A stretch of 45,798 nucleotides of DNA. It comes from Paraburkholderia heleia NBRC 101817. GTDB taxonomy: Bacteria > Pseudomonadota > Gammaproteobacteria > Burkholderiales > Burkholderiaceae. The position numbers and the translations under genes were made by a program. Below the pieces are notes generated by a model. That model had not been told where the DNA came from and searched no databases. It worked only from the letters and a program-made list of their open reading frames with translations. Within the stretch, counting starts at the first letter, position 1, and each line of letters begins with the position of its first letter. Positions 10,402-19,135 of the stretch are shown piece by piece. Location: contig NZ_BBJH01000041.1 of the NCBI RefSeq assembly GCF_000739775.1, positions 1 through 45,798 of the forward strand, given 5' to 3'.

Positions 10402-13400
10402 GATGCGGCTCCTTCCTTCATCGGGCCTTCCAGCCACTCGACCTTCCTCATCTTGCGCACGATCACGTACTCGTCGCGATTGCTGCCGACGGTGCCGTAG
10501 TAGTTGAAGCCATACGCCAGTTGCGCGTAGCCGCCGATCATGTGCGTGGGCTTGAGCACCGTGCGGGTGACCGAGTTGTGAATGCCGCCGCGCATGCCGC
10601 TCGTTTCGGCGCCCGGCACGTTGATGATCTTTTCCTGTGCGTGATACATGAGGCACATGCCGCGCGGCACGCGCTGGCTCACCACGACGCGCGCGGTGAG
10701 CGTGCCGTTCACGTTGAACACTTCGACCCAGTCGTTATCGACGAGCCCCGCTTCCTTCGCCTCGGCTTCCGACACCCAGACGTGCGGGCCGCCACGCGAA
10801 AGCGTGAGCATGCGCAGGTTGTCCGTGTAGGTGGAGTGGATGCCCCACTTCTGGTGCGGCGTGATCCAGTTCAGCACGAGTTCGTGCTCGCCGTTGGGTT
10901 TCGCGCCGAGCATCGGCGAGGTCGTCTTCGTGTCGATGGCGGGCTTGTAGTTACAGAAGCCCTCACCGAAGTCGAGCATCCAGCGGTGATCCTGATAGAA
11001 CTGCTGACGGCCCGTGAGCGTGCGCCAGGGAATCAGCTCGTGCACGTTCGTGTAGCCGGCGTTGTAGCTCACCTCCTCCGATTCGAGCCCCGACCACGTA
11101 GGCGCGGAGATGATCTTGCGCGGCTGCGCCTGCACGTCGCGAAAGCGGATCTTGTCGTGCTCGCGACCTTCGGCCAGATGCGCGTGATCGCGGCCCGTGA
11201 TCTTCGAGAGCGCGTCCCACGCCTTCACCGCTACGTGGCCGTTGGTTTCCGGCGCGAAGGTGAGGATCATCTCGGCGGCGTCGATGGCCGTTTCCAGACG
11301 CGGGCGTCCTTCGGCCGCGCCGCGGTTCTGCTGGATGCCCGTGAGCTGCGCGAACTCGCCCACCTCGTGCACGGTGTTCCAGTTGATGCCCTTGCCGCCG
11401 TTGCCCAGCTTTTCGAGCAGCGGCCCGACGGAGGTGAACTTGTTGTAGATCTCGCGATAATCGCGCTCCACGAGCGTCATCGAGGGCGCGGTCTTGCCCG
11501 GGACGAGATCGCATTCGCCAAGACGCCAGTCCTTTGGCTCGAACGCCTGGCCGAGTTCGCCCGGCGTGTCGTGCATGAGCGGCGTGCACACGAGGTCCGT
11601 GCGCTTGCCCAGATGCGCGCCGCCGATCTCCGCAAACTTCTTCGCGATGGCCTTGTAGATCTCCCAGTCGGTCTTGCTTTCCCACAGCGGCTGCACCGCC
11701 TCCGAAAGCGGGTGGATGAACGGGTGCATGTCCGACGTGTTGAGATCGTCCTTCTCGTACCACGTGGCCGAGGGCAGCACGATGTCGCCGTAAAGGCACG
11801 TCGTGCTCATGCGGAAGTCGAGCACCGTAAGCAGGTCGAGCTTGCCTTCGGCCGCTTCGCGCACGTTCACTTCGGAAGGCTTGATCGCGTCGGCTTCGTC
11901 GCCGAAGAGCGCGTTCTGCGTGCCGAGCAGATACTTCAGGAAGTACTCGTGACCCTTGCCCGAGCTACCGAGGATGTTCGAGCGCCACACGAACATGTTG
12001 CGCGGGAAGTTCGCGGGATTGTCGGGGTCGTCGCAGGCGAAATTCAATGCGCCCGACTTCAGCTGATCGACGGTGTATTGCACCGGCGGCACGCCCGCGC
12101 GCTGCGCGGCGTCCACCACGTCGAGCGGATTGGCGCCCAGTTGCGGCGCCGAAGGCAGCCAGCCCATGCGCTCGGACTTCGCATTGAGGTCGAGCATCGA
12201 CAAGTTCCTGTAGCGTTCGCGGTCCGCGCCCGGGCCGAGAATCTCGTCCAGGCCGACCTTCTCGTGACGCCACTGGCTCGTGTGGTTGTAGAAGAACGAC
12301 GTGCCGTTCATCTGGCGCGGCGGGCGCGACCAGTCGAGCGCGAACGCGAGCGGCGCCCAGCCGAATTGCGGACGCAGCTTTTCCTGGCCCACGTAGTGCG
12401 CCCAGCCGCCGCCGCTCTGGCCGACACAGCCGCACATCATCAGCAGATTGATGATGCCGCGGTAGATCATGTCGTTGTGGTACCAGTGATTGAGCGCCGC
12501 GCCCACGATCACCATGCTCTTGCCGCGCGTGCGGTCGGCGTTGTCGGCAAATTCGCGCGCCACCTGGATCACGAGCTTGCGCGGCACCGTGGTGTGCTTC
12601 TCCTGCCATGCGGGCGTGCCGGGCACGTCGTCGTCATACGAGGACGCGACGTTCGGGCCGCCCAGGCCCTGGTCGACACCATAGTTGGCCATCTGCAGGT
12701 CGTAGACGGTGGCGACCAGCACGTGCGTGCCGTCCGCCAGCGCCACGCGCTTCGCGGGCACGCGGCGCGCGAGCAGCGCGCCATGTTCGCCGCCGAAGTA
12801 CGGGAAGCCCACCTCGACCACTTCGTCGTGCTGATCGACGAGCGAAAGGCGCGGATCGATTGGGCGGCCGCTGCCGCCGTCCTTCATTTCGAGGTTCCAG
12901 CGGCCCACCTTCTTGCCGCCGTCGTGCTCGCCCTCGCCCCAGCGGAAGCCGATCGAGCCGTTCGGCGCAACGATGTCGCCCGTGGCCGAATCGATGGCGA
13001 GCGTCTTCCACTGCGGGTTGTTCGCTTCGTCGAGATTCGCGGCGAGTTGCGACGCGCGCAGGAACTGGTCCGGCACGAGCGCGCCATCGCGCCTCGCAAG
13101 CGTGACGAGCATCGGCATGTCGGTGTACTGCTTCACGTAATCGCGGAAGTACGTGGACCTGGCGGTGGCGTGAAACTCCTTGAGCACCACGTGACCCATC
13201 GCGAGCGCGAGCGCCGCGTCGGTGCCCTGCTTCGGCGCGAGCCAGATATCGCCGAACTTCACCATCTCGCCGAAGTCCGACGACACCGCAACCGTCTTCG
13301 TGCCCTTGTAGCGGACCTCGGTGTAGAAGTGGGCGTCGGGCGTGCGCGTTTGCGGCACGTTCGAGCCCCACACCATGAGATACGTGGCGTTGTACCAGTC

Positions 13401-14123
13401 GGCCGATTCGGGCACGTCGGTCTGCTCGCCCCACACCTGCGGCGAGGAAGGCGGCAAGTCGCAATACCAGTCGTAGAACGAGAGACACGCGCCGCCGATC
13501 AGGCTCAGATAACGCGCGCCCGCGGCGTACGAGACCATCGACATGGCCGGAATGGGCGAGAAGCCCACCACGCGGTCGGGACCGTACTTGCCGATGGTGT
13601 AGGCGTTGGCCGCCGCGATCATCTCGGTGGCCGTGTCCCAGCCGGCGCGCACGAAGCCGCCCTGGCCGCGCGCGCGCTTGTAGTGTGCCGCCTTGTTCGG
13701 ATCCTCGACGATCGAAGCCCATGCCTCGACCGGCTCGAGCGTCTTGCGCGCCTCGCGCCACATCTCGATCAGGCGTCCTCGGATCATCGGGTACTTCACG
13801 CGCTGCGCCGAATACACGTACCAGCTATACGACGCGCCACGCGGGCAGCCGCGCGGTTCGTGATTGGGCAGGTCGGCGCGTGTGCGCGGATAGTCGGTCT
13901 GTTGCGTTTCCCACGTGATCAGGCCGTTCTTCACGTAAACCTTCCACGAGCACGAGCCCGTGCAGTTCACGCCGTGGGTCGAGCGCACGATCTTGTCGTG
14001 CTGCCAGCGGCTGCGATAGCCGTCTTCCCACTTGCGGTCCTCGTTCACCACCGCGCCGTGACCCTTCGAAAACGTCGACTTCACGCGCGACATGAACTTC
14101 AACCGGTCCAGAAAATAACTCAT
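10398..14123 (-). CDS. narG: Respiratory nitrate reductase alpha subunit (molybdopterin)
   Basis: NarG is the catalytic subunit that reduces nitrate to nitrite at a bis-MGD molybdenum cofactor facing the cytoplasm. It has 1241 residues (E. coli 1247). The N-terminal FS0 iron-sulfur site is seen as H50, C54, C58 and C93, the His-ligated form typical of membrane NarG. D222 in the DWYCDLPP segment is the best candidate for the molybdenum-coordinating aspartate; that assignment rests on memory of E. coli D222. The start at 14123 (MSYFLDRLKF) has a GGAGAA ribosome-binding site. The first residues lack a cleavable Tat signal, as expected for a cytoplasmic enzyme. A 169-base gap with hairpins separates it from narK2. 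Confidence 0.98.
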   Translation of the reverse strand: MSYFLDRLKFMSRVKSTFSKGHGAVVNEDRKWEDGYRSRWQHDKIVRSTHGVNCTGSCSWKVYVKNGLITWETQQTDYPRTRADLPNHEPRGCPRGASYSWYVYSAQRVKYPMIRGRLIEMWREARKTLEPVEAWASIVEDPNKAAHYKRARGQGGFVRAGWDTATEMIAAANAYTIGKYGPDRVVGFSPIPAMSMVSYAAGARYLSLIGGACLSFYDWYCDLPPSSPQVWGEQTDVPESADWYNATYLMVWGSNVPQTRTPDAHFYTEVRYKGTKTVAVSSDFGEMVKFGDIWLAPKQGTDAALALAMGHVVLKEFHATARSTYFRDYVKQYTDMPMLVTLARRDGALVPDQFLRASQLAANLDEANNPQWKTLAIDSATGDIVAPNGSIGFRWGEGEHDGGKKVGRWNLEMKDGGSGRPIDPRLSLVDQHDEVVEVGFPYFGGEHGALLARRVPAKRVALADGTHVLVATVYDLQMANYGVDQGLGGPNVASSYDDDVPGTPAWQEKHTTVPRKLVIQVAREFADNADRTRGKSMVIVGAALNHWYHNDMIYRGIINLLMMCGCVGQSGGGWAHYVGQEKLRPQFGWAPLAFALDWSRPPRQMNGTSFFYNHTSQWRHEKVGLDEILGPGADRERYRNLSMLDLNAKSERMGWLPSAPQLGANPLDVVDAAQRAGVPPVQYTVDQLKSGALNFACDDPDNPANFPRNMFVWRSNILGSSGKGHEYFLKYLLGTQNALFGDEADAIKPSEVNVREAAEGKLDLLTVLDFRMSTTCLYGDIVLPSATWYEKDDLNTSDMHPFIHPLSEAVQPLWESKTDWEIYKAIAKKFAEIGGAHLGKRTDLVCTPLMHDTPGELGQAFEPKDWRLGECDLVPGKTAPSMTLVERDYREIYNKFTSVGPLLEKLGNGGKGINWNTVHEVGEFAQLTGIQQNRGAAEGRPRLETAIDAAEMILTFAPETNGHVAVKAWDALSKITGRDHAHLAEGREHDKIRFRDVQAQPRKIISAPTWSGLESEEVSYNAGYTNVHELIPWRTLTGRQQFYQDHRWMLDFGEGFCNYKPAIDTKTTSPMLGAKPNGEHELVLNWITPHQKWGIHSTYTDNLRMLTLSRGGPHVWVSEAEAKEAGLVDNDWVEVFNVNGTLTARVVVSQRVPRGMCLMYHAQEKIINVPGAETSGMRGGIHNSVTRTVLKPTHMIGGYAQLAYGFNYYGTVGSNRDEYVIVRKMRKVEWLEGPMKEGAAS

Positions 14124-14292
14124 CAGGTTCTCCGGGACTGCTGCTGGAATCGATCGATCGCGCCGGTCGCCGCCCGCTTGCGTTGCAAGCGGGGCGCCTG
14201 GCGCTCGTGTCGTTCCGAGTATGGCGGGCAGACGCATGTCTGCCCATTCATCAACGGGAGAGTTCGCACTACTCCCAAAGGACTAATCCGGT
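14124..14292 (-). other. narK2-narG intergenic hairpin region
   Basis: Two stem-loops are visible. One is perfect, with arms GGGCAGAC (14226-14233) and GTCTGCCC (14238-14245) around a four-base loop. The other, at about 14171-14196, pairs CGCCCGCTTGC with GCAAGCGGGGCG with one bulge. Neither is followed by a T-run on the minus strand, so they look more like mRNA processing or stabilising structures than terminators. A separate narG promoter is possible but I see no good -10/-35 pair. Confidence 0.5.
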
Positions 14293-15687
14293 TCAGCAAG
14301 GGGTGGACGCGTTGCGGCGCGCATAGAAGAACCACGTCACCGCCGCGCACACCACATAGAAGCCGATGAAGCACACGAGCGCGCCGACCGGCGAGCCGGT
14401 CATTTCGAGCGACGAGCCAAAGCTCTTCGGAATGAAGAAGCCGCCGTACGCACCCATTGCGCCTGCGAAGCCGAGCACCGCCGCCGACTCCTTGCCCGCT
14501 TCTGCGAGCGCGCCGCGCTGCGAGCCCTCGCCCTCGCCCTTCGCGGCGCGTTGATGGTGCGTCAGGAAGATCACGGGAATCATGCGGAAAGTCGAGCCGT
14601 TGCCGATGCCGGTGAGCGCGAACAGCACGACGAACATCGCGAGGAAGCCGGCGAAGCTGCCCTGTGCGCCGCCCAGCGCGCCGCCCGGCAGGAACGCGAT
14701 CACGCCCGTCACCGCGACGATCATCGCGAGGAAGGTCCAGAGCGTGACGCGCGCGCCGCCGAGCTTGTCCGAGATCCAGCCGCCGACGGGGCGCGTGAGC
14801 GCGCCGGCGAGCGGCCCGAGGAAGGCCCAGGCAGTCGGATTGATGGCGGGAAACTCCGCCTTCGTGAGAAGCGCGAGGCCGGCCGAGAAACCGATGAACG
14901 AGCCGAACGTGCCGACATAGAGAAAGCACATGATCCAGTTGTGCGCGCGGCGGAATATCACGGCCTGCTCGCGGAACGAAGCCTTCGCATCGGCGATGTC
15001 GTTCATGCCGAACCATGCGGCAAACGAAGAGACGACGATGAGCGGAATCCACACGAAGCCTGCATTCTGCAGCCAGATGCTGTGCTCGACGCCGTCCTTC
15101 ACGTAAGTCTGGCCGTCGCCGAGCAGGCCCGCGAACACGGCCGTCGAGATGACGATCGGCGTGACGAACTGCACGAGCGAAACACCGAGGTTGCCGATGC
15201 CCGCGTTGAGGCCGGTGGCGAAACCCTTGCGCGCCTTCGGGAAGAAGAAGCTGATGTTCGCCATCGACGAGCTGAAGTTCGCGCCGCCAAGACCGCACAG
15301 CAGGGCGAGCACGAGCAGCGTGGAATACGGGGTGGACGGATCGCGCAGTGCGAAGCCCATGCCGAAGGCCGGGATCAGGAGGCTCGCCGTGGAGATCGCC
15401 GTGAAGCGTCGTCCGCCGAAGATCGGCACGAGAAACGAATAGAAGATGCGCAGCGTGGCGCCCGAAAGCGCGGGCAGCGCCGTGAGCCAGAAGAGTTCGT
15501 TCTTTGTGAAGTGAAAGCCGCCCTTGTCGAGATTGACGACCGTGACGCTCCATAGCGACCACACCACGAACGCCAGCATCAGCGCGGGAATCGAAATCCA
15601 CAGGTTACGGGTGGCGATCTGCTCGCCGGAAGCCTGCCAGAACCCGGTGTTCTCGGGCTCCCATTGGGTCAGGAGATATTTGGACAT
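14293..15687 (-). CDS. narK2: Nitrate/nitrite transporter, NarK (type 2) MFS protein
   Basis: A 464-residue, 12-helix major facilitator protein closely resembling E. coli NarK, which exchanges nitrate for nitrite. The N-terminal segment before helix 1 (QWEPENTGFWQ) and the SGATLRIFYSFLVPIFGGRR stretch are hallmarks of this type. R80 corresponds to the substrate-binding Arg of E. coli NarK (R89). A second Arg is in the ALTRPVGGWISDKLGG loop, and glycine-rich nitrate signature helices are present (GGANFSSSMANISFFFPK). It follows narK1 by 45 bases, so the two are probably co-transcribed. The ribosome-binding site is weak. Confidence 0.94.
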   Translation of the reverse strand: MSKYLLTQWEPENTGFWQASGEQIATRNLWISIPALMLAFVVWSLWSVTVVNLDKGGFHFTKNELFWLTALPALSGATLRIFYSFLVPIFGGRRFTAISTASLLIPAFGMGFALRDPSTPYSTLLVLALLCGLGGANFSSSMANISFFFPKARKGFATGLNAGIGNLGVSLVQFVTPIVISTAVFAGLLGDGQTYVKDGVEHSIWLQNAGFVWIPLIVVSSFAAWFGMNDIADAKASFREQAVIFRRAHNWIMCFLYVGTFGSFIGFSAGLALLTKAEFPAINPTAWAFLGPLAGALTRPVGGWISDKLGGARVTLWTFLAMIVAVTGVIAFLPGGALGGAQGSFAGFLAMFVVLFALTGIGNGSTFRMIPVIFLTHHQRAAKGEGEGSQRGALAEAGKESAAVLGFAGAMGAYGGFFIPKSFGSSLEMTGSPVGALVCFIGFYVVCAAVTWFFYARRNASTPC

Positions 15688-15732
15688 GATTGTGTTCGCA
15701 GGTTAGGCGCCGCACGCGCGGCGCGAGCTGAA

Positions 15733-17058
15733 TCATTCGGAGTACGTGGTTTCCTTCAAAGCCGGCGTCGCGCCGCCTGGCTTGCGCGCAAGCCTCGCGC
15801 TGCCATACGCAAGGGCTTCGGGGCGGAACGAGAAATGCATGAACAGCAGGCTCACCGCGGTGGCGCCGAACATCAGCATGAAGCAGGTGGTGCGCACGCC
15901 CGTGAGGTCGACGAGCAGGCCGAACAGGATCGGCAGCACGAAGCCGGCGAGACCGCCCGCCAGCCCCACGACGCCGGAGACGGCGCCGATGTTGTCGGTG
16001 TACTCGTCGCCGATGAACTTGAAGACCGAGGCCTTGCCCACCGCCATCGCAATGCCGACGACGAACATCAGAACCGTGTAGAACACCGGTCCCGTGCTGA
16101 TATGCAGCCCGAGCGGGCCATGCGCGCTGTGGATCGTGAAGTCGGTCGGCGGGTAGCTCAGCAGGAAGAAGCACGCGAGCGCGACCCACATCACCGCCCA
16201 CGTCGTGCGATAGGCGCCGTAGCGGTCGGAGAGCCAGCCGCCTGCCGCACGCAGCACGCCGCCGGGCAGCGAGAAGCACGCGGCGAGAAACGCGGCCTGC
16301 TCGATGCCGAAGCCGTACTGGTTCACGTAGTACTGCGGCATCCACAGCGACAGACCGACATAGCCGCCGAACACCACCGAGTAGTACTGCGCATAGCGCA
16401 GCACGCGCGGGTCGGCGAGCACGCGCATCGGGTCCGCTACGCTCCCCTTGCCGGGCACGCGGTGCGCCGGGTTGCTCGCGGAGAAGATCCAGAACAGCAG
16501 CGCGGTGGCGAGCATGGCGACCGCGTAGACCTTCGGCACGATGGTCCACGTGCCGGCCGCGACGATCAGCACCGGCGCCACGAACTTGTTGAGCGCGGCG
16601 CCCGAATTGCCCGCGCCGAAGATGCCCATGGCGAACCCCTGGCGCGACTTCGGAAACCAGCGCGCGACATAGGGCGTGCCGACCGAGAACGATGCGCCGG
16701 CGAACCCCACGAACAGGCCGAGCGCGAGGAATTGCCACAGTTGCGTCGCGTACGAGACGAGCCAGATCGGCACGACGGTCACGAGCATCGTGATGAAGAA
16801 GACGATGCGCCCGCCGAAGCGGTCGGTCCAGATGCCGAGCGGCACGCGGGCGAGCGAGCCGGTGAGCACGGGCATCGCGGCAATCAGGCCGAATTCGGTA
16901 TCGGTGAGGTGAAGCTGTTTTTTGAGCGGAATGCCGAGGATCGCGAACATCATCCAGACGGCAAAGCAGATCGTGAACGCGAAGGTGCTCGAACCCAGCA
17001 CGCGCCAGGCACGGCTATCGGCGACAGGTTCCGCCTGCGGGGATAGGGCGGCTTTCAT
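15733..17058 (-). CDS. narK1: Nitrate transporter, NarK1-type MFS protein
   Basis: A 441-residue major facilitator protein of the nitrate/nitrite porter family, different from its neighbour. It lacks the NarK-type N-terminal extension and has the loops LTGSLARVPLGIWTDRFGGR and GTPYVARWFPKSRQGFAMG that fit NarK1 nitrate/proton symporters. In Paracoccus, NarK1 and NarK2 are fused in one polypeptide; here they are separate neighbouring genes. NarK1 probably starts nitrate uptake before nitrite builds up, and NarK2 then exchanges the two ions. The start at 17058 has a GAGGGAAA ribosome-binding site. It is the first gene of the minus-strand nar operon. Confidence 0.92.
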   Translation of the reverse strand: MKAALSPQAEPVADSRAWRVLGSSTFAFTICFAVWMMFAILGIPLKKQLHLTDTEFGLIAAMPVLTGSLARVPLGIWTDRFGGRIVFFITMLVTVVPIWLVSYATQLWQFLALGLFVGFAGASFSVGTPYVARWFPKSRQGFAMGIFGAGNSGAALNKFVAPVLIVAAGTWTIVPKVYAVAMLATALLFWIFSASNPAHRVPGKGSVADPMRVLADPRVLRYAQYYSVVFGGYVGLSLWMPQYYVNQYGFGIEQAAFLAACFSLPGGVLRAAGGWLSDRYGAYRTTWAVMWVALACFFLLSYPPTDFTIHSAHGPLGLHISTGPVFYTVLMFVVGIAMAVGKASVFKFIGDEYTDNIGAVSGVVGLAGGLAGFVLPILFGLLVDLTGVRTTCFMLMFGATAVSLLFMHFSFRPEALAYGSARLARKPGGATPALKETTYSE

Positions 17059-17242
17059 GAATTTCCCTCTTGTCGTTTAGTTGACGTGACAAGAGTAGGA
17101 AAGACGAAAGGGGCGGACTATTCTCCACAGGGAGTGCGCGACGATGCGCCGCTAGAACTTAAGGAGTAGTACCGCAGGAATGAGTTGGCGCGAAAAAAAT
17201 CGCATGTATGCGAATGTGCCGGAGAACAATAAGATTAGTTCG
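17059..17242 (-). promoter_or_regulatory. Control region of the narK1-narK2-narGHJI operon
   Basis: This is the only sizeable gap upstream of the nar genes, between the purU terminator and narK1. It holds a perfect dyad TCGCATGTATGCGA (17200-17213), which on the minus strand is followed by seven T and could act as an operator or a small terminator. One sequence matching the NarL heptamer (TACTCCT on the minus strand, 17168-17162) is present, with only a partial partner. I saw no canonical FNR box. Confidence 0.45.
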
Positions 17243-17276
17243 AAAAGCCGTAGCGTGTTTTGAAACACGCTACGGC
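17243..17276 (-). terminator. Intrinsic terminator of purU
   Basis: A perfect inverted repeat with 14-base arms (GCCGTAGCGTGTTT, 17247-17260, and its complement, 17263-17276) leaves a two-base centre. On the minus strand it is followed by TTTT (17246-17243). It begins 28 bases after the purU stop and insulates purU from the nar promoter. Confidence 0.9.
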
Positions 17277-17303
17277 ATGATGTCGCATTCGACCAACAAG
17301 CGA

Positions 17304-18173
17304 TCAGCGGAACACGACCGTCTTGTGCCCGTTGAGCACGATGCGATGCTCCACGTGCCACTTCACCGCGCGCGCGAGCGTCACGCACTCCACGTCGCGG
17401 CCAATGGCGGTGAGCTGGTCCGGCGTCATGTTGTGATCCACGCGCTCGACTTCCTGCTCGATGATCGGGCCTTCGTCGAGATCGGACGTCACATAGTGCG
17501 CGGTTGCGCCAATCAGCTTCACGCCGCGATCGAATGCCTGGTAATACGGCTTCGCGCCCTTAAAGCTCGGCAGGAACGAATGATGGATGTTGATCGCGCG
17601 GCCTTCGAGCGCTTTGCAAAGCTGCGGCGAGAGGATCTGCATGTAGCGCGCGAGCACCACGAGATCGGCGCTTTCGCGGTTCACCACTTCGAGCACGCGC
17701 GCTTCCTGCGCGGTCTTGTCGGCCTCGGTACCGCCGAGCAGCGGGAAGTGATGGAACGGAACATTGTAGCTCGCGGCGAGCTGATAGAAGTCCTTGTGAT
17801 TCGAGATGATCGCGGGAATCTCGATAGGCAATTGGCCGGTGCGATAACGGAACAGCAGGTCGTTCAGGCAATGGCCGATCTTCGAGACCATGATGACGAC
17901 GCGCGGCTTCACGTTCGCGTCATGCAGTTCCCAGCGCATGCCGAACTCCTGGGCGAGCGGATCGAACGCGCTGCGCAGGCCGTCGAGGCCGGGGTCGCCG
18001 CCCACTTGCTGGAAGTGCACGCGCATGAAGAACTCGCCCGTATGGCTGTCGCCGAACTGGGCCGAGTCGAGAATATTGCTGCCGCGCTCGAACAGAAAGC
18101 CCGACACGGCGTGCACGATACCGGGCCGGTCGGCGCACGACAGTTTGAGGATGAAGCTGTGATCGGTCGACAT
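17304..18173 (-). CDS. purU: Formyltetrahydrofolate deformylase
   Basis: PurU hydrolyses 10-formyl-tetrahydrofolate to tetrahydrofolate and formate, balancing one-carbon pools. The 289-residue protein has an N-terminal ACT domain (about 5-85) and a formyltransferase domain (about 90-285). The active-site stretch INIHHSFLPSFKGAKPY holds N195 and H197/H198, and the SDLDEGPIIEQ segment carries D233. The ATG at 18173 is preferred over an in-frame TTG at 18194; it gives the family's usual opening and length. It lies 74 bases downstream of the Nudix gene and ends at a strong terminator. Confidence 0.96.
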   Translation of the reverse strand: MSTDHSFILKLSCADRPGIVHAVSGFLFERGSNILDSAQFGDSHTGEFFMRVHFQQVGGDPGLDGLRSAFDPLAQEFGMRWELHDANVKPRVVIMVSKIGHCLNDLLFRYRTGQLPIEIPAIISNHKDFYQLAASYNVPFHHFPLLGGTEADKTAQEARVLEVVNRESADLVVLARYMQILSPQLCKALEGRAINIHHSFLPSFKGAKPYYQAFDRGVKLIGATAHYVTSDLDEGPIIEQEVERVDHNMTPDQLTAIGRDVECVTLARAVKWHVEHRIVLNGHKTVVFR

Positions 18174-18208
18174 GACCCTGGTAACTCCCGTCAATACCTG
18201 GTGTTTCT

Positions 18209-18248
18209 AAAAGGGCTTTGGGCTTTGCCCAAAAAACCGGCGCCCTTT
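18209..18248 (-). terminator. Nested hairpin between the Nudix gene and purU
   Basis: An inner perfect stem pairs TTTGGGC (18217-18223) with GCCCAAA (18227-18233). An outer stem pairs AAAGGGC (18210-18216) with GCCCTTT (18242-18248), reaching into the Nudix stop codon. Read on the minus strand, the inner hairpin is soon followed by TTTT (18212-18209). It is a plausible, imperfect intrinsic terminator for the lysE-Nudix transcript. Confidence 0.45.
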
Positions 18249-19117
18249 CACAGCGTCGGCGGTTCAAAGATCACGGCAATGCCCTCGCACGCGTCTTCGT
18301 CTATCCATCGGCGGCGCAGCAGGCAGTCGAGCGTCGCGAGGCTCGCGTCCACCGTCATTGCGCCCTCCTCGATCCAGCGCGCGGCCTCGTCGATGCGCGC
18401 GAGGCGATGCTCGCCCACTTCGCCGTCCTGGTTGTGCGGCACGAAGTCGGCCGGGAGCGCGAGATCGTAGACGAAGATCTGCTCGGCCTGCGTGCCTTCC
18501 GGCAGCGACTGCAGCACATGCACGGTACGGCCCGCGCGCGCCTCGCGCGCCAGCTCTTCCGCAATGCCCGCCTCTTCCCAGCACTCCTTCACGAGCGTGG
18601 CCTCGATGCCGAAGCCCCAGCCGATCCCGCCCGCCACGACGTTGTCCAGCATGCCGGGGTCGGTGGCCTTGGTGTCGCTGCGCCGCGCGATCCATAGTTG
18701 CGGCGCGCCGGGCGCCGCCGGATCCGCGTATTCTACGACGCCGTTCAGATGCACCGCGTACGTCATGGTGCCGAAGAAGCGCGAGGCCGCGCGTTCGATA
18801 AAGGCGAGCGGCGGCGCGTCGAACGCATTGCGGATCGCGTAGGTTTCGTTGCGCCAGCCCGGAATGTGCCCTTCCGCCGCGAGTGCGCCGATCACCGAGC
18901 TGAGCGCCGCGCTGCGTGCATCGACACTATCGAAATGCGGGGCGAGCGTCACGCGTGCGCTCTGCGCATCGCCGTCGATCTCGAACACGTCGGGCCAGCG
19001 TGCGAGAAGCGCCACGTCGTTCTCGCGTATCCAGCCCACGCGCTCGTCGCCGATATGAAACGGCAGATGCGCGCCGACATCGAAACGCCGCGCGTCGGTA
19101 ATGCAAGGCAAGGTCAT
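18248..19117 (-). CDS. DUF4743 and Nudix hydrolase domain protein
   Basis: A 289-residue protein with an N-terminal DUF4743-like region (about 1-120) and a Nudix domain (about 120-285). The Nudix box core KECWEEAGI is at residues 177-185 and the leading glycine is G163, but F169 stands where the first Glu of the canonical box should be. The family is related to the Nudix part of fungal thiamine pyrophosphokinase-like proteins; the substrate is not known. The start at 19117 has a GGAG ribosome-binding site and lies 18 bases after the LysE-family gene, so the two are probably one operon. Confidence 0.85.
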   Translation of the reverse strand: MTLPCITDARRFDVGAHLPFHIGDERVGWIRENDVALLARWPDVFEIDGDAQSARVTLAPHFDSVDARSAALSSVIGALAAEGHIPGWRNETYAIRNAFDAPPLAFIERAASRFFGTMTYAVHLNGVVEYADPAAPGAPQLWIARRSDTKATDPGMLDNVVAGGIGWGFGIEATLVKECWEEAGIAEELAREARAGRTVHVLQSLPEGTQAEQIFVYDLALPADFVPHNQDGEVGEHRLARIDEAARWIEEGAMTVDASLATLDCLLRRRWIDEDACEGIAVIFEPPTL

Positions 19118-19135
19118 CGATCAGGACTCCGTAAA

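Noticed and set aside
10521..14369. A 1282-codon open frame antisense to narG
   Set aside because: Its translation is Arg/His/Val/Ala-rich without any family pattern. Such frames arise from G/C-biased third positions of the real gene on the other strand.
17059..17303. A canonical FNR box before narK1
   Set aside because: TTGTCACGTCAA-like fragments are present, but the distance between TTG and CAA is two bases short of the TTGAT-N4-ATCAA form.
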